64,000 bases of DNA from the NCBI RefSeq assembly GCF_038397715.1, contig NZ_CP151633.1, positions 2,666,001 to 2,730,000 of the forward strand. Reading direction: 5' to 3'. Below the pieces are notes generated by a model. The model did not search any database. It was not told the origin of the DNA and worked only from the letters and a program-made list of their open reading frames with translations. The translations under genes and the position numbers were made by a program. Positions 1 to 8,200 of the stretch are shown here, piece by piece; the stretch's first letter is position 1, and the number at the start of each line of letters is the position of its first letter. This DNA is from Microbacterium sp. LWO14-1.2. Its GTDB lineage: Bacteria > Actinomycetota > Actinomycetes > Actinomycetales > Microbacteriaceae.

Positions 1-299
1 AAGACGTCCATCGTGGTGTCGGCGCCCGCGTCTCCGTACGACACGTCGAGTGTCTCGGTGAGGTCGGTGTCCGGCACGTGCCTGTCCATCTCGGCGGCCG
101 TCTCATCGCCGCCCTTCTCGAACACCGAACGGATGAGCATCGCCGAGGGCCACGGCGTGAGGGCACTGACGACGGCGGCGATCACGACCACGGCGACGAT
201 GATCAGCAGCGCGATCTTCGTGCGGTGCCAGGGGCGGCGGGGGCGCCGCCCGGTCGTCTCGGTCGGTGCACTCTCGTCGGTGGGCGCGCTCGCGGTCAT
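1..299 (-). CDS. Alpha/beta hydrolase, membrane-anchored (partial)
   Basis: Only the N-terminal 99 residues are present; the gene runs off the left window edge. The start is the ATG at 299, preceded by a GAGAGGGG Shine-Dalgarno. A basic, proline-rich cytoplasmic tail is followed by one strong membrane segment at about residues 28-46 (KIALLIIVAVVVIAAVVSAL), so the catalytic part should lie outside the membrane. The stretch ending in LDVSYGDAGADTTMDV resembles the entry to the first beta strands of carboxylesterase-type alpha/beta hydrolases. The nucleophile elbow and triad lie outside the window, so the enzymatic call rests on resemblance of the leader region only. Confidence 0.5.
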   Translation of the reverse strand, partial: MTASAPTDESAPTETTGRRPRRPWHRTKIALLIIVAVVVIAAVVSALTPWPSAMLIRSVFEKGGDETAAEMDRHVPDTDLTETLDVSYGDAGADTTMDV

Positions 300-316
300 G
301 GGGATCCCCTCTCCGC

Positions 317-329
317 GCAACAGTGTTGC
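317..329. promoter_or_regulatory. Palindromic operator upstream of the hydrolase gene
   Basis: GCAACAGTGTTGC is a perfect 13-bp inverted repeat (5-bp arms, 3-bp centre). It lies about 20 bp upstream of the hydrolase start, between the TetR stop and the hydrolase. Its shape suits a TetR-type dimer. The sequence is unlike the palindromes in the TetR-MBL intergenic region, so the adjacent TetR protein may not be its ligand. Function is inferred. Confidence 0.4.
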
Positions 330-362
330 AGTATTCCGGTTGCTGCCGCACCTGTCGGGTCG

Positions 363-896
363 TCAGGCGGGGCGGCCGCCGAGTCCGCGCACGATGCCCT
401 GCAGCCCGTAGGCGAACGCCCGGTCGACGTCGCCGCCGAGGCGGAACGACCCGGCGAGCTCCATCTGCAGGAAGCCCGTCGCCCAGGCGGTGAAGAGGCG
501 TGCGGCGTCGAGCGCGTGCTCGGCTCCCACCAGTGACTCGCAGGCGCGGAGCACCGGCGCCGACGCGCGGTGCAGGGCGTCCTCCGGAGCGACCGGGGTG
601 AACAGCAGGCGGAACGCCTCCGGTCGGTCGTGGGCGAATCGGCGGTACACGGCCGCCAACGCGGTCAGATCGTCGTGGCTCGACGCGAGCCGGGCGGCGA
701 GGTCGTCAGCCGCCTCCGTCGCGACCGCCTGCAGCAGGGCTTCGCGGTCGCGCACGCGTTTGTAGAGCGAGGGGGCGCGCACGCCGACGCGAGCGGCGAC
801 GGCCTGCATCGTGACGCCGGCGGGGCCGCTCTCCTCGAGCAGGGCGCAGCCCGCCTGCACGACGGCCTCGGTGGTGGTGCGCTCGGGGGTCGGCAT
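363..896 (-). CDS. TetR/AcrR family transcriptional regulator
   Basis: This 177-residue protein has an N-terminal helix-turn-helix at about residues 27-48 (VTMQAVAARVGVRAPSLYKR, the TetR recognition region) and a C-terminal ligand-binding helical domain resembling the TetR_C family with WHG motif. The ATG at 896 is chosen because AGGAGA lies just upstream; a start at 995 would run through the divergent promoter. It is divergent from the MBL-fold hydrolase at 983, across nested palindromes, so it probably represses itself and that hydrolase. The inducing ligand cannot be told from the sequence. Confidence 0.85.
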   Translation of the reverse strand: MPTPERTTTEAVVQAGCALLEESGPAGVTMQAVAARVGVRAPSLYKRVRDREALLQAVATEAADDLAARLASSHDDLTALAAVYRRFAHDRPEAFRLLFTPVAPEDALHRASAPVLRACESLVGAEHALDAARLFTAWATGFLQMELAGSFRLGGDVDRAFAYGLQGIVRGLGGRPA

Positions 897-920
897 CCGG
901 TTCTCCTGTCGTTGCGAGCC

Positions 921-963
921 ATGGCTATTGACAGTAGCTATGATAGCTACGTAACGTAGCCAT
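921..963. promoter_or_regulatory. Divergent promoter/operator with nested palindromes
   Basis: Three inverted repeats are stacked between the TetR and MBL genes: GTAGCTATGATAGCTAC (934-950, perfect 8-bp arms), GCTACGTAACGTAGC (946-960, perfect 7-bp arms) and outer arms ATGGCTA (921-927) / TAGCCAT (957-963). A TTGACA -35-like hexamer (928-933) directly abuts the first palindrome on the plus strand. This is the expected layout for TetR autoregulation; binding is inferred. Confidence 0.65.
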
Positions 964-982
964 CGCAACCGAAGGGACCGCC

Positions 983-2377
983 ATGAAGCTCGCACCGCAC
1001 CTGCACCGCCTGGGCAACGACATCGTCGCCTCCTACCTGATCGACCTGCCGGAGGGCATCACTCTCGTCGACGCCGGGATGCCGGGGCACTGGCGCGACC
1101 TGCAGCGCGAGCTCGCGGAGATCGGCCGACCTCTGGCCGACGTCCGCGGCGTCGTGCTGACCCACGGCGACAGCGACCACATCGGGTTCGCCGAGCGGCT
1201 GCGCCGCGAAGCGGGGGTGCCGATCCACGTCCACGCCGCCGACGCGCATCGCGTCCGCACGGGCGAGAAGCCCAAGACCGCGATGGGCCCGTCGCGCCTC
1301 GGACCGATGCTCGGATTCCTCGCGTACGGCATCCGCCAGCGCGCGCTGCGCACGCCGCCCGTGACCGAGGTGGTGGAGGTCGCCGACGGCGACGTGCTGG
1401 AGCTCCCAGGAGCGCCCGTGATCATCGGGATGCCGGGGCACTCGCCGGGCAGCGTTGCGGTCCACGTGCCGGCCGTCGACGCGGTGTTCGTCGGCGACGC
1501 GTTGACGACGCGTCACGTGCTGACCGGACGCGACGGGGCGCAGCCGGCGCCGTTCACCGATGAGCCGGAGCGCGCGCTGGCGTCGCTCGACCGGCTCGCC
1601 GCCGTTCCGGCATCCTGGGTCCTGCCCGGCCACGGCGCGCCCTGGCGAGGCACCCCGGCCGACATCGCGAAGGCCGTGCGCGCGGCCGCCTGGCGCCGCG
1701 CGGGACCCGCGTCAGCGGTCGGCGAGCACCGAGGCCGTGTCGCGGACCGTCAGCTGGGGCGGATACAGACCCATGACGTGCAGGGCGGCGGCGTGGTTCT
1801 CGGCCGTCGATCCGGCGCACGCGTCGGCGGCGATGGTCACGCGGGCGCCGGCATCCGCTGCGGCGAGGGCGGTCGAGATCACGCAGCAGTCGGTCGACAC
1901 CCCGGCGAGCACGACGTGCGCGCCTCGCCCGACCACGGCCTCGATGGCGTCTCCCCACTTGCCGAACGTCGGCAGGTCGACGGTCGGATGCGGCGACAGG
2001 TCCCGCGCCTGGGGCACGAGGTCGAACAGCGGGTCGCTCGCCGGTCGGTCCGCGAAAGGCCACTCGGCGAAGTAGTCGCCCCAGGCCGTGTCGCGGTCGC
2101 CCGTCGGCATCCATCGGGTGACGATCACGTTCTCGCCGAACGACGCGGCGAGCTCGCGGATGCGCCCGATCGCGTCGCCGAAGAACGGCGATCCCCAGGC
2201 CGAGTCGGGGGAGGCGAAGATCGTCTGCGGGTCGATCACGACGAGCCAGGACGGGGTCCCCGAGCCTGTCGTCGCGCTCACGCCGTCTGCTCCTGGCGGC
2301 GGATCCTCCCGGCGCGCGCGAACCACGTGACCGCGAACGACAGCACGAGCGCGAAGAAGACGCCGAGGTTCGCGTAG
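983..2377 (+). CDS. MBL-fold metallo-hydrolase with antisense C-terminal read-through
   Basis: Residues 1 to about 240 form a metallo-beta-lactamase-fold hydrolase. The zinc motif is THGDSDHIG (THxHxDH-like, with Asp/Ser in place of one His), followed by GMPGHSPGS, FVGDAL and a C-terminal LPGHG. The ATG at 983 has an AAGGGA ribosome site. The family normally ends near position 1715, but here there is no in-frame stop until 2375-2377. The last roughly 220 codons lie antisense to the isochorismatase gene, are Arg/Gly/Ala-rich and look non-functional. Either the true stop has been lost by an indel or substitution, or there is a frameshift or sequencing error near 1700-1715. The enzyme call is good; the 3' end is doubtful. 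Confidence 0.6.
   Translation: MKLAPHLHRLGNDIVASYLIDLPEGITLVDAGMPGHWRDLQRELAEIGRPLADVRGVVLTHGDSDHIGFAERLRREAGVPIHVHAADAHRVRTGEKPKTAMGPSRLGPMLGFLAYGIRQRALRTPPVTEVVEVADGDVLELPGAPVIIGMPGHSPGSVAVHVPAVDAVFVGDALTTRHVLTGRDGAQPAPFTDEPERALASLDRLAAVPASWVLPGHGAPWRGTPADIAKAVRAAAWRRAGPASAVGEHRGRVADRQLGRIQTHDVQGGGVVLGRRSGARVGGDGHAGAGIRCGEGGRDHAAVGRHPGEHDVRASPDHGLDGVSPLAERRQVDGRMRRQVPRLGHEVEQRVARRSVRERPLGEVVAPGRVAVARRHPSGDDHVLAERRGELADAPDRVAEERRSPGRVGGGEDRLRVDHDEPGRGPRACRRAHAVCSWRRILPARANHVTANDSTSAKKTPRFA
1712..2281 (-). CDS. Isochorismatase-like (cysteine) hydrolase
   Basis: This 189-residue member of the isochorismatase/nicotinamidase superfamily has the expected triad: Asp17 in VVIDPQ, Lys108 in FGKWGD, and a cysteine in GVSTDCCV (Cys133, before the Val, is the likely nucleophile). 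It starts with GTG at 2281, and the GTGA overlaps the stop of the NCS1 permease, so translation is coupled. Pairing with a nucleobase-type permease suggests it hydrolyses an imported amide or N-heterocycle breakdown product, perhaps an N-carbamoyl compound. The substrate is not determined by sequence. Its whole length is overlapped antisense by the MBL reading frame. Confidence 0.8.
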   Translation of the reverse strand: MSATTGSGTPSWLVVIDPQTIFASPDSAWGSPFFGDAIGRIRELAASFGENVIVTRWMPTGDRDTAWGDYFAEWPFADRPASDPLFDLVPQARDLSPHPTVDLPTFGKWGDAIEAVVGRGAHVVLAGVSTDCCVISTALAAADAGARVTIAADACAGSTAENHAAALHVMGLYPPQLTVRDTASVLADR

Positions 2378-3738
2378 GCCCACTCGCCGTCGCGGCCGCC
2401 GATGAGGAACAGCAGATACCCCTGCCAGTTGTTCCACGGCGCGGCATCCGCGAACGAGTTCACGACGAAGCCCCAGCCGATCACGCTGGCGACGACCAGG
2501 GTGCCGATCGACGTCCAGTCCCAGGCGCCGTAGCGTCCGCGGCTGTCGAACAGCGCCGCTTCGTCGTAGTCTGCCCGACGGCGGAGGATGTCGGCGATGA
2601 GAATGCCGGCCCACGAGGCGAGCGGCACGCCGAGCGTGATGAGGAAGCTCTGGAACGGACCGAGGAAGTCGGTCGCGACGAACACGACGTAGATCGTGCC
2701 GAGAGTCAGGATGACGCCGTCGATCGCGGCCGCCGACGGGCGCGGGATGCGGATGCCGAGGCTCAGCAGCGTCAGGCCGGACGAGTAGATGCCGAGCACG
2801 GCACCGGAGACGAGCGCCAGGACGGCCGTCAGCAGGAAGGGCACGAGCACCCACACGGGGAGGATCGTGGCGAGCGCGCCGATCGGGTCGCCCGCGATCG
2901 CGTTCAGGAGGTCGTCGTCCGAGCCGCCGAGCAGCAGACCGAACACGACGAGGATGACGGGGGCGACCGATCCGCCGATCGTGTTCCACGCGACGATCGC
3001 CCCGTCGGAGGCCGTGCGCTTCTGGTAGCGAGACCAGTCAGCGGCGATGTTGATCCACCCGAGTCCGAATCCGGTCATCACCATCACGAGCGCGCCGATC
3101 ACCTGGCCGATCCCGCCGTCGGGGCGCGCCAGCACGGCCGCGAGGTCGATGGTGGGCGCGGCGAGGATCACGTACAGCACCGTCACGATGCCGGTGATCC
3201 ACGTGAGCACCGACTGCAGCCGCATGATCGTGTGGTACCCGAGCACGGATGCCGCGACGATGAGCGCCGCGACGATCACGGTCGCGATGATCTTCAAGGC
3301 GATGCTGTCGCCGTCGCCGCCCAGTTGCGAGATGACGGTGGCGGTGGCGAGCACCGCCATGATGGCGAGGAACGTCTCCCAGCCGATCGAGGTCAGCCAC
3401 GACACGATGCCGGGGATCTTCTGCCCCTGCACGCCGAAGGCCGCGCGCGACAGCACCATGGTCGGCGCGGAGCCGCGCTTGCCGGCGATCGCGATGAGTC
3501 CGCACAGCAGGAACGACACGACGATGCCGACCACCGACACGAGCGTCGCCTGCCAGAACGAGATGCCGAAGCCGAGCACGAACGACCCGTACGACATGCC
3601 GAACACCGACACGTTGGCCGCGAACCACGGCCAGAACAGGTCGCGGGGCTTCGCGGTGCGGTCGGACTCGGGGATGATCTCGATGCCCGCGCGCTCGATG
3701 AGGGCGCCGCGGGTCTCCACCGGCTGGATCTGCGTCAT
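2278..3738 (-). CDS. NCS1-family purine/cytosine-type permease
   Basis: The protein has 486 residues and about 12 hydrophobic segments. The N-terminal signature is typical of nucleobase:cation symporter-1 proteins (PESDRTAKPRDLFWPWFAAN, then NVSVFGMSYG). LSRAAFG, NIAADWSRY and GSVAPVI are family landmarks. It should import a nucleobase, hydantoin-like or vitamin-like compound together with a cation across the plasma membrane. It is the first gene of a two-gene unit; its TGA is shared with the GTG of the downstream hydrolase. No strong ribosome site precedes the ATG at 3738. The exact substrate cannot be assigned. Confidence 0.85.
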   Translation of the reverse strand: MTQIQPVETRGALIERAGIEIIPESDRTAKPRDLFWPWFAANVSVFGMSYGSFVLGFGISFWQATLVSVVGIVVSFLLCGLIAIAGKRGSAPTMVLSRAAFGVQGQKIPGIVSWLTSIGWETFLAIMAVLATATVISQLGGDGDSIALKIIATVIVAALIVAASVLGYHTIMRLQSVLTWITGIVTVLYVILAAPTIDLAAVLARPDGGIGQVIGALVMVMTGFGLGWINIAADWSRYQKRTASDGAIVAWNTIGGSVAPVILVVFGLLLGGSDDDLLNAIAGDPIGALATILPVWVLVPFLLTAVLALVSGAVLGIYSSGLTLLSLGIRIPRPSAAAIDGVILTLGTIYVVFVATDFLGPFQSFLITLGVPLASWAGILIADILRRRADYDEAALFDSRGRYGAWDWTSIGTLVVASVIGWGFVVNSFADAAPWNNWQGYLLFLIGGRDGEWAYANLGVFFALVLSFAVTWFARAGRIRRQEQTA

Positions 3739-3785
3739 CTGCTCATGATGGCACCGCAGCAGGGCGGTGGGGCAGAGCGTGACGA

Positions 3786-5072
3786 TCAGCCGGCGAAGAA
3801 CGCTCCGGCGACGCGCGTCAGGTCATGCAGGTCGGAGACGCCGGCGAGCTCGCGGGCGGAGTGCATCGACAGGATCGGGATGCCGACGTCGACGGTGCGG
3901 ATGCCGAGGCGGGTCGCCGTGATGGGTCCGATCGTCGACCCGCAGGGCACGTTGTTGTTCGACACGAACTCCTGGGTCGCGACGTCGGCGGCGTCGCACC
4001 AGTCGCGCCAGGCGGCGGAGCCGACGGCATCCGTCGCGTAGCGCTGGTTGGCGTTGATCTTGAGGATCGGGCCGGAGCCGAGCACGGGCTGCACCACGGG
4101 GTCGTGCTTCTGCGCATAGTTCGGGTGCACCGAGTGGCCCACGTCGCTCGACAGGCACCATGACGAGGCGAAGGCCTGACGGCGCTGCGAGGAGTCGGCG
4201 CCGAGGGCGTCGTACACGCGGCCGAGGATGTCTTCGAGGAACGGTCCGGCCGCACCGGAGCGCGAGTTCGAGCCGAGCTCCTCGTGGTCGAACGCGGCGA
4301 GCACGGCGATGGGTCCGGAGGCGGCGACGCCGGCCTGCGCGAGCGCGACGACCCCCGCGTGCACGGACGCGAGGTCGTCGAGGCGGCCCGAGGCGAAGAA
4401 CGCGTCGTCTTTGCCGAACACCGCGCCGCGCGCCGAGTCGGCGATGACGACGTCGTAGCCGCGGATGTCGGATGCCGAGAGGCCGGCCGATCCGGCGAGC
4501 TCGGCGAGGATGTCGGCCTCGGCGACGTCGCCGATGCCCCAGACGGGCTGCGTCTCGGCCTGCTTGTCGAGCGCGAGGCCGTTGTTGTTGACCCCGCGGT
4601 CGAGGTGCACGGCGAGCTGGGGCAGACGCAGCAGCGCTCCGGTGTCGGCCAGCACGACGCGTCCGTCGGCGAGCGCGAGGCGTCCCGCGAGGGTGAGCTC
4701 GCGGTCGAGCCAGGAGTTCAGCAGCGGGCCGCCGTAGACCTCGACGGCGGCCTGCAGCCAGCCGCGGCCGCCCGTGGTCGGCTGGGGCTTGAGCTTGAAC
4801 CCGGGGGAGTCGGTGTGGGCTCCGAAGACGTGGTTCGGTGTCGTCGCCGTTGCGTCCTCCGGCACCGTCCACCCGATCGTCGCGCCGTCGCGGACGACGA
4901 CGTACCGCCCGCCGGGGCGGATCTCCCACGCCTCCTCCTCGTGCAGTCGCTCGAACCCGGCGTCTTCGAGGCGACGGGCCGTCTCGGCGGCGGCGTGGTA
5001 GCTCGACGGGGACGCGGCGACGAAGTCGGCGAGGTCGTCGGCGTGGGCGAGGGCGTCGGGGGTGACGGGCAT
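3786..5072 (-). CDS. apeB: M18 family aminopeptidase
   Basis: This 428-residue protein is the normal length for M18 (aspartyl-aminopeptidase-like) metallopeptidases. Metal-binding and catalytic motifs appear in order: GAHTDSPGFKLKP, the HLDRGVNNNG segment, FDHEELGSNSRSG with its Glu pair, DVGHSVHPNY, and ILSMHSARE near the C-terminus. The enzyme removes N-terminal residues, with preference for acidic ones in characterised members, and acts in the cytoplasm as a large tetrahedral oligomer. The ATG at 5072 is chosen over upstream ATGs because AGGAAGG sits 5 nt before it and the protein there begins as its homologues do. It appears to be transcribed alone. Confidence 0.9.
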   Translation of the reverse strand: MPVTPDALAHADDLADFVAASPSSYHAAAETARRLEDAGFERLHEEEAWEIRPGGRYVVVRDGATIGWTVPEDATATTPNHVFGAHTDSPGFKLKPQPTTGGRGWLQAAVEVYGGPLLNSWLDRELTLAGRLALADGRVVLADTGALLRLPQLAVHLDRGVNNNGLALDKQAETQPVWGIGDVAEADILAELAGSAGLSASDIRGYDVVIADSARGAVFGKDDAFFASGRLDDLASVHAGVVALAQAGVAASGPIAVLAAFDHEELGSNSRSGAAGPFLEDILGRVYDALGADSSQRRQAFASSWCLSSDVGHSVHPNYAQKHDPVVQPVLGSGPILKINANQRYATDAVGSAAWRDWCDAADVATQEFVSNNNVPCGSTIGPITATRLGIRTVDVGIPILSMHSARELAGVSDLHDLTRVAGAFFAG

Positions 5073-5287
5073 GGTCGACCTTCCTGATGGCGTCCTTCGA
5101 TCGTAATCGGAGGGGCGCGGGGCGCAGGCGGGCGGCGGTCGTTCCCGATGGCGCCGCGCTCGCCGCATCCGGTGTTCCAGCATTCTGATATTGGACGTAC
5201 AGCCCGCACTCAGCTATCGTCCCTTGGCAAGGGAGTTGCGTCGTTACGAACGGCGCGGGGAGACTCCGGGGGAAACAGGGGACAGCT

Positions 5288-8200
5288 GTGTCTGCACACG
5301 CTCACTCGTACATTCGTCGTGCCATTGCGGGGGCCACGGCGGCACTGCTGCTCGCAGCGGGGCTGACGGTCGTCACCGAGACGGTCGCGCCGCTGCCTGC
5401 GTCGGCCGCACAGGATCCGACGCAGTGCGCCGGATCGCTGTCGCTCGCGAACGGCAGCTTCGAACAGCCGGCGTTCACCGCAGGCGTGTCGATCGTCAAC
5501 GAGAATCTCGTGCCGGGGTGGCTCACCACGGCCACGGACAACCAGATCGAGATCTGGCGCTCCCCGGGCAACCCGCGGGCGTACCCCGCCGCTCAGGGCT
5601 CGCAGTTCGCGGAGCTCAACGCCACCCAGGCGAGCATGCTCTACCAGGACGTCGCGACCACGCCGGGGCAGACGCTCTACTGGTCGCTCAAGCACCGCGG
5701 CCGTGAAGGCACCGACACCATGCGGGTCATGATCGGCGTGCCAGGCGGCACGCTCGTGAACGTGAGCGGCCCGCTGGCCGACGGCACCGCCGCGTGGGGC
5801 ACCCACACCGGCTCGTACACCGTGCCCGCAGGCCAGACCACCACCCGGTTCGGATTCCAGGCCGTCAGCACCGCCACCGGCAACCAGTCGGTCGGCAACC
5901 TGCTCGACGACATCGCCTTCGGCACCGGGCCGTGCCTCATCTCGACGAAGACCGTCGCGAACCTCACCCGCGGCGGCACCACCGCCGAGGTCGGCGACAC
6001 CCTGCGCTACACCGTCACCACCCGCAACGATGGCGGCAACCCGGCGCTGCAGTCGATCTCGACCGACGTCCTCCCCGCGGGCATCGACTTCGTCCCGGGC
6101 TCCCTCCGCATCGTGAGCGGAGCCGGAGCCGGTGCGCTCACCGACGCCACCGGCGACGACCGCGGCGAGTACGCCTCGGGCTCGCGCACCGTGCGCGTGC
6201 GGCTCGGTGAGGGAGGAACGGCCACCGCCGGCGGATCGATCAGCGCCGGCACCGCGACCTCGTACACGTTCGACGCCAAGGTCAGAGCGGATGCCGCGGC
6301 GACCACGATCGTCAACGAAGCGCGCGTCGCGTTCCGCGAACCCGTCACGAACATCGACCGCACCTCGGTCACCCAGGAGGCCGTCACCCCGGTGAACCCC
6401 GCGGCCGACCTCGCGATCACCAAGACCCTCGACACTGCGCCGCTCGTGGCCGGCCGACCCGCGACCTTCACGATCGGCGTCACGAACAACGGTCCGCAGA
6501 CAGGCACCGGCGTCACGGTGACCGACGCGATCCCCGCCGGCCTCACGGGCGTGCAGGCGACCCCGAGCTCCGGCACCTGCACCGTCACGGGCACCGTGTC
6601 GTGCGCGCTGCCCGACCTGGCCGTCGGCGCCAGCGCCACGATCACCGTGACAGGCACGGTCTCGCCGTCGTTCACGCCCGGCGCCGCGCTCACGAACACG
6701 GCCACCGTGTCTGGGTCGCGCTTCGACCCCGTCGCCGCCAACAACACCGCGACCGCATCGGGGACCAGCACCGCCCTCGCCGACGTCTCGGTGACGAAGA
6801 CCCACTCGCCCGCCGCCCCGGCGGCCGGCCAGAACGTCACCTACACGCTCACCACGCAGAACGCCGGACCGTCGGAGGCCCGCGACGTGCGGTTGAGCGA
6901 CCCGCTCGACCCCGAGACGACGTTCGTCAGCGTGTCGACGCCGCAGGGCACCTGCGCGGTGGCCGACGGCATCCTCGACTGCGCCCTCGGCACGCTCGCG
7001 CCGGGCGCGACCGTGGTGACCACCGTGGTCGTGCAGATCGCGGCCGGAGCGACCGCGGTCGTGCAGAACTCCGTCGCCGTCACGAGCAGCACCCCCGACC
7101 CCGACCCGAGCAACAACGTCGACACCACGAGCTTCCAGCCCGAGATCATCGCCGACCTCGCGGTCGTGAAGACGGCGTCGGCCGCCCAGGTCGCCGCGGG
7201 CGGCACGGTCGACTTCTCGCTCGCCGTCAGCAACCTCGGCACGTCGGATGCCGTCAACGCCGCACTGGTCGACACCGTCCCGACCGGGTTCACGGTCACC
7301 GGCGTGCAGGCGCCGGCCGGCGCGAGCTGCACCTTCACGGCGACGGACGTGCGCTGCGTCTGGGACCTGCTCCCCGTCGGCGGGCCGACCACGGTCGTCG
7401 TCAACACCGTCGTCGCCGCCGACGCCCCCGTCGGATCGGTGATCAACACGGCATCCATCGCGTCCCCGGCCGATGACCCGAACCCGGCGAACAACTCCGA
7501 TTCCGCCGAGGTCGAGGTCGTGCAGAGCGCCGACCTGGCGATCGTGAAGTCCGCGCCGGCGACGGGCGTCCCCGGCGGGGCGTTCGCGTACACCCTCGTC
7601 GTCACGAACGGCGGCCCGTCGGTCGCCCGCGGCGCCACGCTCTCCGACACGCTGCCCGCCGAGCTCCTCGGGGCGACGGTCGCGGATGCCGGCTGCGTCA
7701 TCGCCGCCGGCACCGTGTCGTGCGAGCTCGGCGACCTCGCGCCCGACGCGTCCGTCACGGTCACCGTGAACGGCACGTGGAGCGCGACCGCGACCGGGAC
7801 GATCCGGAACACGGCGACCACGACCTCGTCGACCCCCGACCCCGACACGGGCAACAACTCCTCCACGGTCGACGTCGCGCTCACCCCGAGTGCCGACGTG
7901 AGCGTCGTGAAGACGACCACCACCCCGAGCGTGCCGCTCGGCGGCACCGCGTCGTTCATCATCACCGTGAGCAACGCCGGGCCGTCGGCCGCCGCGGGTG
8001 TCGTGGTCTCCGAGCTCGCTCCGCCCGGACTCGCCGTGACCGCGGCGACGCCGTCGCAGGGCACCTGGGCTCCCACCGACCACCAGTGGACGGTCGGCAC
8101 GCTGCTGCCCGGGGAGTCGGCCACGCTCACCGTCACGGCGACGGCCACGGTCGTCGGCACCCACACGAACACCGCCACCGCGACCTCGCCGACGCCCGAC

